This document shows, one piece after another, positions 1 to 4,874 of a stretch of DNA of 5,216 nt. The first letter of the stretch is position 1, and each line of letters starts with the position of its first letter. This stretch comes from Candidatus Methanoperedens sp. (GTDB lineage Archaea > Halobacteriota > Methanosarcinia > Methanosarcinales > Methanoperedenaceae), in contig JAJRAP010000063.1 of NCBI GenBank assembly GCA_028679855.1, positions 1 to 5,216 on the forward strand, read 5' to 3'. The translations under genes and the position numbers were made by a program. The notes beneath the pieces are model-generated. The model worked only from the letters and a program-made list of their open reading frames with translations. It did no database searches and was not told the origin of the DNA.

Positions 1-143
1 CTCTCTTAATTTTATCGTAGTACGGACATATTCTGTCATCATCAACACCTGCATTTATGATATCATCTACATTAACATAAATTCTTCTATGTAAGTTTTA
101 ATATATGAGCCTGAGTCAATATTCCCATACAAGCGCTAAAAAT
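1..143. other. AT-rich edge region without a supported gene
   Basis: The first 143 bp hold no gene that I can support. A 32-codon open frame on the minus strand (97 to the window edge) encodes a plausible-looking stretch, RRIYVNVDDIINAGVDDD and onward, but has no start codon after its upstream stop. It could be a gene fragment continuing to the left or simply chance. Confidence 0.35.
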
Positions 144-221
144 GTCCCGAAGGGCTGTTCGATGCGGGCAAATCACGCACCTCTGGCGGCGCGGGTGGGT
201 GGGGGCGCACGGGTTGGAGCA
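144..221. other. GC-rich patch with G-quadruplex motif
   Basis: A block of about 78 bp is strongly GC-rich inside AT-rich DNA. On the plus strand, 193-213 reads G3-T-G3-T-G5-CGCAC-G3: four guanine runs with loops of 1, 1 and 5 bases, which fits the canonical intramolecular G-quadruplex rule. A small hairpin CGAA-GGGCTG-TTCG sits at 149-162. On the minus strand the patch is spanned by a 28-codon open frame (136-222) of proline-rich, low-complexity composition, which I do not consider a gene. It lies just after the stop of the winged-helix fragment and may be a dispersed repeat, a structured RNA or a relic of inserted DNA. Confidence 0.45.
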
Positions 222-244
222 TATACAATAATTGATACAGTATA

Positions 245-658
245 TTAAGTCTGACTGTTGAAATACGTTTCTTTAGCTTTTTCCGTTAAATAGTAATAAT
301 TTCTCTCCCCATACCTCTCTTCTCGGGTTTCTCTTTTCATCTCAATCAAACCTTTGTTAGCTAAGATTGCAACCCTGCTTCTAACTGTTTGCCAATAACA
401 GTCCAATTCTTGCGCCAATAGAGATGCAAATTGTGGCTCATCAATTTTTAGTGAATTCAATAATTTGAAATCAAATTCAGGCAATTCTATTGTTTTATCA
501 ACAGTGGGGAGATCAACTTTAACATGTTCAATTTTACAATTACCTTTTTTACACTTTGGACAAAGCATCTTAAATAGCTTTAAACTATTTAATGTTTCAA
601 AAGGATATACGGCTCCACATTCTTTGCATTTTATTTCCTTAGCTGTTTGAACAAAATG
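245..658 (-). pseudogene. Zinc-ribbon plus winged-helix fragment lacking a start codon
   Basis: An open frame runs from 658 to the stop at 245. The first ATG is at 568, but it falls inside a zinc ribbon: upstream codons encode KCKECGAVYPFE (628-593), and the second pair LCPKC follows just after the ATG, giving a CxxC-x20-CxxC spacing. The ribbon is therefore cut in half if translation begins at 568, and no ATG, GTG or TTG exists upstream in this frame. After the ribbon comes a winged-helix domain (DFKLLNSLKIDEPQFASLLAQ, a recognition helix around YWQTVRSRVAILANKGLI, and wing ERNYYYLTEKAKE). Such a domain binds DNA in many archaeal proteins. I read this as the C-terminal end of a larger protein, perhaps the same ATPase whose N-terminus lies upstream in frame. 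A short 107-residue protein from 568 may still be annotated and cannot be excluded. Confidence 0.6.
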
Positions 659-661
659 TCA

Positions 662-1117
662 TTAACTTGGCATCTTGATCCTTTTGTTCATTATATTTAG
701 TAATAAATATTTTTGTAAATCATAACCGCTAAGAACATTAGTATATTCTTCGGATTGTAATTGTATTGTCTTTGCCTGCTCATATATTGTATTTACATCT
801 AAATATAATGAAAGCTTATCATCCGTCTTTCTTAGTTCATGTTGTATTCGAGCGATAATTGTAGATTTCCCGGTCCCCTTTCTGCCGATCAAAATAGTAG
901 TATTAGGGGTCAGACAAGACTTTAAAACCCAATTACTTTCAAGAGGATCCGTATATAATGCTTCAATAATATTTTCATCCTCATTAATATCAGACAAATC
1001 AGCTCTTCTACATTTCTTAAGAGAATCGACCATAATAAAGAAATTAGTTTTATCTATGTCTGAAAATTTACTCATAAAACTCTCAGTTATTTTACTCGGA
1101 TTGAATGAAATTACCAC
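662..1117 (-). CDS. Truncated P-loop ATPase (N-terminal fragment)
   Basis: The 151-residue reading frame encodes the start of a P-loop NTPase. Walker A is clear: GRKGTGKST in TTILIGRKGTGKSTIIARIQHELRK (about 74-98), preceded by IIEALYTDPLESNWVLKSCLTPN, which resembles the lead-in of large archaeal and bacterial ATPases of the Sll1717/ORC-CDC6-like type (from memory). After a segment LSLYLDVNTIYEQ (about 103-115) the frame runs about 36 residues and stops. No Walker B, sensor or C-terminal region follows, whereas such proteins are normally several hundred residues long, so this is probably a broken gene unlikely to bind and hydrolyse ATP properly. The start is GTG at 1117, with an in-frame stop two codons upstream; ATG at 1075 is an alternative. 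The next fragment is in the same frame beyond tandem TAA-TGA stops. Codon use is far more AT-rich than in the sulfur operon. Confidence 0.65.
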   Translation of the reverse strand: MVISFNPSKITESFMSKFSDIDKTNFFIMVDSLKKCRRADLSDINEDENIIEALYTDPLESNWVLKSCLTPNTTILIGRKGTGKSTIIARIQHELRKTDDKLSLYLDVNTIYEQAKTIQLQSEEYTNVLSGYDLQKYLLLNIMNKRIKMPS

Positions 1118-1255
1118 TTCTTAAAAGTTTCTATGCCTAATGCACTATAATGATTTGATGTATAATCGTATAGTTAGAGATAAACGTAACTACAATTTAC
1201 CATAACCCCGTACTTGAAGGATACATGGCTTGATAGCGTTTTTTTAGCACTATTA
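1118..1255. other. AT-rich intergenic spacer
   Basis: This 138-bp gap lies between the DsrH-like gene and the P-loop ATPase fragment. On the minus strand it includes TATA-like stretches (CATTATAG near 1145-1152 and ATTATAC near 1161-1167) that might serve the ATPase fragment. On the plus strand there is a T7 run at 1239-1245. I see no open frame of note and no convincing hairpin terminator. Base composition changes here from about balanced to strongly AT-rich. Confidence 0.4.
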
Positions 1256-1501
1256 CTACCATGACACAACCTTATCATACTCAAACAGCATCTGAACTAT
1301 CCTGTCATACCCCACACATTCATGCGCAGTAACCCCTCTTGCCTCTGCATCATCTCTGCACGCATAGGCTTTCAACCCTGGTTTCAGATACACTGCATCG
1401 TGCAACAGGAGGAGCGCCACATCATGTTCCTTGCTCTGCGCCTTCGCTATTTCGATGGGCGTTGTATCATTCGGGTTCCGGATAATATGCATTAATCTCA
1501 T
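1256..1501 (-). CDS. DsrH/TusB-family protein
   Basis: The 81-residue product matches the DsrH/TusB layout: an MHIIRNP start strand, the strand plus turn DVALLLLHDAVYL (27-39), then KAYACRDDAEARGV (44-57) and a final VGYDRIVQMLFEYDKVVSW. TusB and DsrH have the same DAV or DGV turn, the D-ARG segment and a terminal W preceded by a short hydrophobic strand. The cysteine described for DsrH of sulfur oxidisers is near residue 20; no cysteine lies there, but C48 and C62 are present. It is the last gene of the operon and would complete a TusBCD-like heterohexamer with the two DsrE-type proteins upstream. The ATG at 1501 lacks a strong ribosome-binding site; the in-frame ATG at 1492 is an alternative. 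No clear terminator hairpin or T-run on the minus strand follows the stop. Confidence 0.87.
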   Translation of the reverse strand: MRLMHIIRNPNDTTPIEIAKAQSKEHDVALLLLHDAVYLKPGLKAYACRDDAEARGVTAHECVGYDRIVQMLFEYDKVVSW

Positions 1502-1503
1502 AA

Positions 1504-1848
1504 TTAAAACGGTATCACGATATCAGAGCCAGTTATTGTTCTCACTATCTCGTCCCTATCTTCTGGCTTCACGTTCGGAACAAGGTTCTTTATCTCTCTT
1601 TTTTCAAGTGACGGCTTATCAGCAAGCATTGTGCATTTCATCATCGGCAGAGCCTCGAACTCCTTTTTTAGCGTCGGTGCGCCAATAAGTTCAGGCACTG
1701 CGGGAGCGGCTGAATACACGCCGTCGTCCATGAAAATGACAGTGACCTTATCCTCGCGAAGCGTCAACCCCACGCCCATTCGAAGCGCTTCTGAGTTCCT
1801 GCGCGTGTTCAATGGAAGGTTCCTTACTATTACTGTTATCTTCTTCAT
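1504..1848 (-). CDS. DsrE/DsrF-like family protein (TusC/DsrF-like subunit)
   Basis: The 114-residue product is a second DsrE-fold protein, distinct from its upstream neighbour. It opens with MKKITVIVRNLPLNTRRNSEALRMGVGL and carries the family strand VTVIFMDDGVYSAAP (35-49), as in TusC/DsrF. The cysteine C72 (MMKCTMLAD) lies on the strand that holds the reactive cysteine in DsrE-type subunits, followed by the usual PSLEKREI turn. In TusBCD and DsrEFH the F/C subunit is mainly structural. Assignment as the F-type subunit rests on gene order (E, F, H as in dsrEFH) and on general resemblance, so the E/F labels could be wrong. The ATG at 1848 has GGTGA three bases upstream, overlapping the stop of the preceding gene, which supports the start and the operon. 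The next gene begins two bases after its stop. Confidence 0.85.
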   Translation of the reverse strand: MKKITVIVRNLPLNTRRNSEALRMGVGLTLREDKVTVIFMDDGVYSAAPAVPELIGAPTLKKEFEALPMMKCTMLADKPSLEKREIKNLVPNVKPEDRDEIVRTITGSDIVIPF

Positions 1849-1851
1849 AAC

Positions 1852-2154
1852 TCACCCGAAAGATATGAACCTGTCAACATCACCGGCAATGCATGCATGG
1901 TCGTACTGGCTCCCGAACAATATCCCTTCCACCTTTTGGACATTTCGCTGCTCTGCGTTCAGTGCACATACTGCGATGCTCACCCCCTTACCCGCAAGCT
2001 CTGCGAACTCTTTTTTATGGACATTATACACGCCGTCGTACATCAAGAAAATCGACACTTCATGACCCTTCTCGCGCGCAGCCCTGCTTATTTCAATAAC
2101 CGTATTCGTATTCTCATTCTCAGGGCTTGAGGTCAAAAGTATCCCGAGCTTCAT
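1852..2154 (-). CDS. DsrE-family protein (TusD/DsrE-like sulfur relay subunit)
   Basis: The 100-residue product shows the DsrE/DsrF fold: a first strand (MKLGILLTSSPE), the helix NTNTVIEISRAAREKG, a second strand leading into the family mark FLMYDGVYNV (36-45), and a third strand with a cysteine (VSIAVCALNAEQR, C63). C63 falls where TusD and DsrE place their sulfur-accepting cysteine; a second cysteine, C88, sits in DHACIAGDVD near the C-terminus. In TusBCD and DsrEFH complexes the E/D subunit receives persulfide sulfur and exchanges it with TusA or DsrC/TusE. That role is inferred here from fold, cysteine and neighbours. The ATG at 2154 overlaps the TusA stop by 4 bp (ATGA), and only a weak AAGG precedes it, so coupling to TusA translation is likely. 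The next gene starts 3 bp after its stop. Being soluble and small, it probably acts in a hetero-oligomer. Confidence 0.88.
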   Translation of the reverse strand: MKLGILLTSSPENENTNTVIEISRAAREKGHEVSIFLMYDGVYNVHKKEFAELAGKGVSIAVCALNAEQRNVQKVEGILFGSQYDHACIAGDVDRFISFG

Positions 2155-2393
2155 GCCTTGCGAATCCTCACTTTCCAGAGGTGGTCGTCCTTTTTCTCTA
2201 TCCCCAGTATCTTATGTCCCTCATTTTTCAGGTTGCCCGGCACGTTCTCCACTGCCGGGGCATGGTCAAATGCCACAATAAGTTCCTCGCCGCATTCGAT
2301 CTCTTCAAGTTTAAGTTTTGTCTTCACGAAAGTATAAGGGCATACCTCGCCCCTCAGATCAAGTTCTGTTGTCATGTTCACCATATCCTGCAT
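2151..2393 (-). CDS. TusA/SirA-family sulfurtransferase (sulfur carrier)
   Basis: The 80-residue product has the TusA fold signature: an initial strand, ELDLRGEVCPYTFVKTKLKLEE (about 10-31), then a strand ending in a DHAPAVENVP segment. The cysteine of RGEVCPY (C18) is the residue that carries persulfide sulfur in TusA. The second proline of the classic CPxP motif is replaced by Thr (CPYT), a variant I recall from a branch of archaeal and bacterial TusA-like proteins. The expected role is to receive sulfur from a desulfurase or DsrE-type protein and pass it on. Three ATGs compete: 2393, 2384 and 2375. The one at 2375 has GGTGA just before it, gives a standard MTTELDLRG start, and follows the E1 stop by two bases; the longer form would overlap the E1 gene by 16 bp. 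The stop overlaps the next start as ATGA, so translation is probably coupled. Confidence 0.92.
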   Translation of the reverse strand: MQDMVNMTTELDLRGEVCPYTFVKTKLKLEEIECGEELIVAFDHAPAVENVPGNLKNEGHKILGIEKKDDHLWKVRIRKA

Positions 2394-3187
2394 GATTCTG
2401 CGTATATCTCTTCCTGTATAGATGTTATCTTTGGTTTTTCACCGCATACTGGGCATTCCTTGTTCCAGCGCATCTTGATCTCATCAAAGCTCATGTTGAG
2501 CGCATCATAATACACAAGCCTGCCAACGAGCAGTTCGCCTATCCCGAGCAGGTATTTCACGACCTCGGTCGCCTGGATGACGCCGATTATCCCCGGCAGT
2601 ACGCCAAGCACGCCAGCCTGCTGGCAGCTCGGCATCATACCCGGTGGGGGCGCATGTTCGAACAGGCAGCGGTAGCACGGTCCCTTGTGTGGTATTATCG
2701 TGGTGACCTGTCCCTCGAACCTGTAGATGCTGCCGTGAGAAAGCGGTTTGTCAAGGAGCACGCACGCATCGTTCACGAGATATCTCGTAGCGAAGTTGTC
2801 CGAGCAGTCCACGACAATATCGTATTCCCTGAAAATATCTTCCACATTATGGGCATTCAGCCGCTCGATGTATGTATTTACCTGTATGTCTGGGTTGAGA
2901 TTGTTAACGAACTGCTTTGCAGATTCCACCTTGTGCTTTCCAACATTGCCGCCGTGGATGACCTGCCGCTGAAGGTTGCTCAGATCGACGGTATCATCGT
3001 CCATTATCCCCAGCGTTCCTATGCCTGCAGCAGCAAGGTATTCGATCAATGGCGAGCCGAGACCGCCTGCACCTATACATAATACCTTTGATGAAAGGAG
3101 TTTTTTCTGGCCTTTTCCGCCCACCTCGGGCAGTATGATGTTACGCGAGTATCGCTTTATCTGTTCTTCGCTGAATCCGCCTATCAT
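2378..3187 (-). CDS. ThiF/MoeB/HesA family adenylyltransferase (ubiquitin-like-protein-activating E1)
   Basis: The 269-residue protein is a complete bacterial/archaeal-type E1. It should adenylate the C-terminal glycine of a small ubiquitin-like sulfur carrier (ThiS, MoaD or an archaeal SAMP) so that sulfur can be loaded. Residues 39-45 (GAGGLGS) form the nucleotide-binding loop; DDD at 63-65, NLQRQ at 71-75 and D130 are the usual ATP/Mg contacts; R14 in RYSRNI matches the conserved N-terminal arginine. C171-x2-C174 and C245-x2-C248 are the structural zinc ligands. C188, in PSCQQAGVLGVLPG, lies where ThiF carries its reactive cysteine. The chain ends about 20 residues after the zinc site, so there is no C-terminal rhodanese domain such as the one in eukaryotic MOCS3. 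The ATG at 3187 is supported by AGGTGA five bases upstream. It is the first gene of the operon and overlaps the TusA ORF. ThiF, MoeB, HesA and UbaA roles cannot be separated from sequence alone. Confidence 0.93.
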   Translation of the reverse strand: MIGGFSEEQIKRYSRNIILPEVGGKGQKKLLSSKVLCIGAGGLGSPLIEYLAAAGIGTLGIMDDDTVDLSNLQRQVIHGGNVGKHKVESAKQFVNNLNPDIQVNTYIERLNAHNVEDIFREYDIVVDCSDNFATRYLVNDACVLLDKPLSHGSIYRFEGQVTTIIPHKGPCYRCLFEHAPPPGMMPSCQQAGVLGVLPGIIGVIQATEVVKYLLGIGELLVGRLVYYDALNMSFDEIKMRWNKECPVCGEKPKITSIQEEIYAESCRIW

Positions 3188-3311
3188 TTTTTCACCTTAT
3201 TATTACTGGGAGTATTATTTGCCCTACTAAAGTATTACTACCATAAATAATTTGTGGTTTTTTGGATTGTAACACCAACTAAATTTATCTTATCAGATGC
3301 GAAATGTCGGA
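3188..3311 (-). promoter_or_regulatory. Leader and promoter region of the sulfur-relay operon
   Basis: This 124-bp AT-rich gap separates the protease stop from the E1 gene start. On the minus strand it contains a TATA-like stretch, AAATTATTTATGG (3241-3253), preceded by an A-rich possible BRE. A start about 25 bp downstream would give a leader of roughly 30 nt. The E1 gene has a clear ribosome-binding site, AGGTGA, five bases before its ATG (about 3193-3198). Between the TATA-like box and the start codon lie repeated TACT/AGTA half-sites, described separately. No obvious T-rich terminator for the protease gene was found. The promoter call is based only on sequence resemblance. Confidence 0.4.
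3204..3239. promoter_or_regulatory. Possible operator: paired TACT/AGTA inverted repeats
   Basis: Two short palindromes are visible: TACT-GGG-AGTA at 3204-3214 and TACT-AA-AGTA at 3225-3234. Their left edges are 21 bp apart, about two helical turns, and a further TACT follows at 3236-3239. The block lies downstream of the TATA-like box and upstream of the E1 start, where a dimeric repressor could block transcription. The half-sites are only 4 bp long and the region is AT-rich, so chance is a real alternative. No regulator in this window can be tied to it. Confidence 0.25.
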
Positions 3312-4391
3312 TTACAGCATCTTTAAAGGCACAGGTGTGATGCAGAGCAGTCCCAGGGCAAATGTGAGCATCCCAATTACCATCCTCTTCCTGTCAAGCG
3401 GGATATCGTCATTGAGGGGTCTGGGATGACCGCCGGCAGAAAAAAAGAGCAAAAGAGCGCTCCAGAATATCCACATGAAGCCGTCTGTTTTCATGAATAT
3501 TATCAAGTAAGCCCCTATAAAGAACAGAACAGCGGGCAGAACCGCTGAAACACGGGATGCTTTTTCGCCCATCATGGCACGAAGGACATGGCCACCGTCA
3601 AGTTGCCCGGCAGGGATGAGGTTAAGGGCTGTCACAAGCATCCCTGCCCAGCCGGCAAAAGCGATAGGATGCATCACAAATGAATCAGGGGTAGCTAAAA
3701 AGCCCATTATAAACCCGAAAAGAGGGGGTATTCCCAGTGCAAAAACATGTTCTTCCGGAGTGAATAGCAATGGGGGCTGAAGAAGACCTATAACAGTAAC
3801 AACCACAGACGCAAAAAGCCCAATCAGAGGACCAGAGACCCCCACATCGAACAGCGCCTTTCGGCCAGGTATGGGCCCTCGGTGCTTGATGACAGCCCCC
3901 ATTGTCCCGAAAAAGCTCGGAAATGGGATGAAATAGGGCAGAGAGGTTTGCATCCCATGCTTTTTCGCAACAAAATAGTGTCCTGCTTCATGTGCGCCAA
4001 GTACGGTCATAATGGCTATCGTGAACGGGATCCCCGTAAGGACATCAAAAGGGCTGCTTTCAGGGTTTGCTCCGTAAAGCAGCGACCCCGCAAGCATTGT
4101 AGTAAAAAAAGTAGCTATTAACAACGCGACATTTATCCATCTTCGCTCTTTGACCGGACCGAATGGCGAAGCCATAAGCACGTGCTCGCCCAGTTCATAC
4201 CTGACCGAGAATTCAAAGCCCTTTTCAGCAAAAACAGTCCACACTTCTTCATATATTAATCTGATATCCTTTTTTGGAAGCCCGAAGAAATAGATATTGC
4301 CATCATGTTGCTGTATTTCATATAGAGAGAAGAATGGGCTGATCTTTTCAGCCAGTTCATCCGCTGCCTTTGACCTTTGCAAACCGTTCAT
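3312..4391 (-). CDS. Site-2 protease family (M50) intramembrane zinc metalloprotease
   Basis: The 359-residue product is a complete multi-pass S2P-type protease. Residues 1-85 form a soluble N-terminal domain of the kind seen in archaeal and plant EGY-like members. Hydrophobic segments follow at about 86-106, 119-142, 180-204, 243-262, 281-300, 305-319 and 336-354. The zinc site is intact: HEAGH at 134-138 gives two His and the catalytic Glu135, and N257-LIPAGQLDGG (257-267) supplies the third ligand, Asp265. Such enzymes cleave membrane-anchored proteins within the bilayer; the substrates of archaeal members are mostly unknown and nothing here identifies one. The gene is flanked by 77 bp on its 5' side and 124 bp on its 3' side, so it is probably separately transcribed or loosely attached to the thiolase-DUF35 unit. 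The ATG at 4391 has no strong ribosome-binding site; the preceding sequence is AT-rich and a short leader is possible. Confidence 0.93.
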   Translation of the reverse strand: MNGLQRSKAADELAEKISPFFSLYEIQQHDGNIYFFGLPKKDIRLIYEEVWTVFAEKGFEFSVRYELGEHVLMASPFGPVKERRWINVALLIATFFTTMLAGSLLYGANPESSPFDVLTGIPFTIAIMTVLGAHEAGHYFVAKKHGMQTSLPYFIPFPSFFGTMGAVIKHRGPIPGRKALFDVGVSGPLIGLFASVVVTVIGLLQPPLLFTPEEHVFALGIPPLFGFIMGFLATPDSFVMHPIAFAGWAGMLVTALNLIPAGQLDGGHVLRAMMGEKASRVSAVLPAVLFFIGAYLIIFMKTDGFMWIFWSALLLFFSAGGHPRPLNDDIPLDRKRMVIGMLTFALGLLCITPVPLKML

Positions 4392-4468
4392 TAATCTTAA
4401 TACTCTAAATCCTGCCTAATGAATGTAACCATATTTTCCGTATTTCTTATTCAGCTTGCGTGCGACTA

Positions 4469-4873
4469 TCATTTATCCCTGGACCCCAGAGGAACGAATT
4501 TCGTGCCGTAATACAGCATTCCTTTTTCATTTTCCTCACCCAGCTTTCTGAAAGCGGATTTTACCTTCATACCTATATGGATATCGTTATGGTCGCATAT
4601 CACCTGCGAGGTAAGCCGGGGACCTTCGTCCAGTTTGATTATCGCCAGTATGTAAGGGGTTTGCTTCTCAAAATTCTTTGTAGAGCTATGTATTATTGTG
4701 TAGGTCACAACTTCGCCTAATCCCTTGAACTTAAACGGCACTGACCTGCTGCTACGCCTGCATTTAGGGCACAGGTTCCTTGGAGGATAGTAGTATTCAC
4801 CGCATTTTTCACAGTGAGTGCCTATAAGATTGTACAGGTTTTTGAGTCTTCTCCAGAATCTTGCAACGGTCAT
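4469..4873 (-). CDS. DUF35 zinc-ribbon/OB-fold protein of the thiolase-HMG-CoA synthase complex
   Basis: The 134-residue product has the two-domain DUF35 layout: an N-terminal helix, a rubredoxin-like zinc ribbon with C21-x2-C24 and C35-x2-C38, then an OB-fold (about residues 46-128) carrying the GLGEVVTYTIIH strand and the TPYILAIIKLDEGPRLTSQV segment. In methanogenic archaea such a protein bridges acetoacetyl-CoA thiolase and HMG-CoA synthase and shares a CoA-binding channel, so the unfavourable condensation is pulled forward. That role is established for the family; here it is inferred from position directly after the thiolase. The ATG at 4873 is well supported: GGAGGT lies 3 bases upstream and the thiolase stop is only one base away, so the two are almost certainly co-transcribed and translationally coupled. 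Length is normal and all four zinc ligands are present. The protein is cytoplasmic, with no membrane segment. Confidence 0.92.
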   Translation of the reverse strand: MTVARFWRRLKNLYNLIGTHCEKCGEYYYPPRNLCPKCRRSSRSVPFKFKGLGEVVTYTIIHSSTKNFEKQTPYILAIIKLDEGPRLTSQVICDHNDIHIGMKVKSAFRKLGEENEKGMLYYGTKFVPLGSRDK

Positions 4874-4874
4874 A

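Noticed and set aside
1..97. A minus-strand open frame running off the left edge with a protein-like composition (including VNVDDIINAGVDDD).
   Set aside because: It has no ATG, GTG or TTG after the upstream stop and only 32 codons are visible, so a gene cannot be supported, though a fragment is possible.
136..222. A 28-codon minus-strand open frame starting with ATG across the GC-rich patch.
   Set aside because: It is proline-rich and low in complexity, has no ribosome-binding site that I can see, and is explained by the GC-rich composition rather than by coding.
1145..1173. CTATA...TATAG inverted words in the spacer before the ATPase fragment.
   Set aside because: Five-base arms made of A and T with one C/G pair are expected by chance in such AT-rich DNA.
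1232..1254. Possible hairpin ATAG...CTAT around a T-run after the DsrH gene as a terminator.
   Set aside because: The paired arms are only 4 bp and the T-run is on the plus strand, the wrong orientation for the minus-strand operon.
1631..3082. Long plus-strand open frames opposite the sulfur operon, for example 2654-3082 and 1631-2065.
   Set aside because: They lie antisense to genes with clear family motifs, show no recognisable domains and are best explained as shadows of the minus-strand coding sequence.
1251..3244. The 12-base word TATTACTACCAT occurs both at 1251-1262 (over the DsrH stop) and at 3233-3244 (in the operon leader), bracketing the sulfur operon.
   Set aside because: About one same-strand 12-base match is expected by chance in a window of this size, more in AT-rich DNA, and one copy overlaps coding sequence. 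It is not enough to claim an attachment site or a mobile-element boundary.
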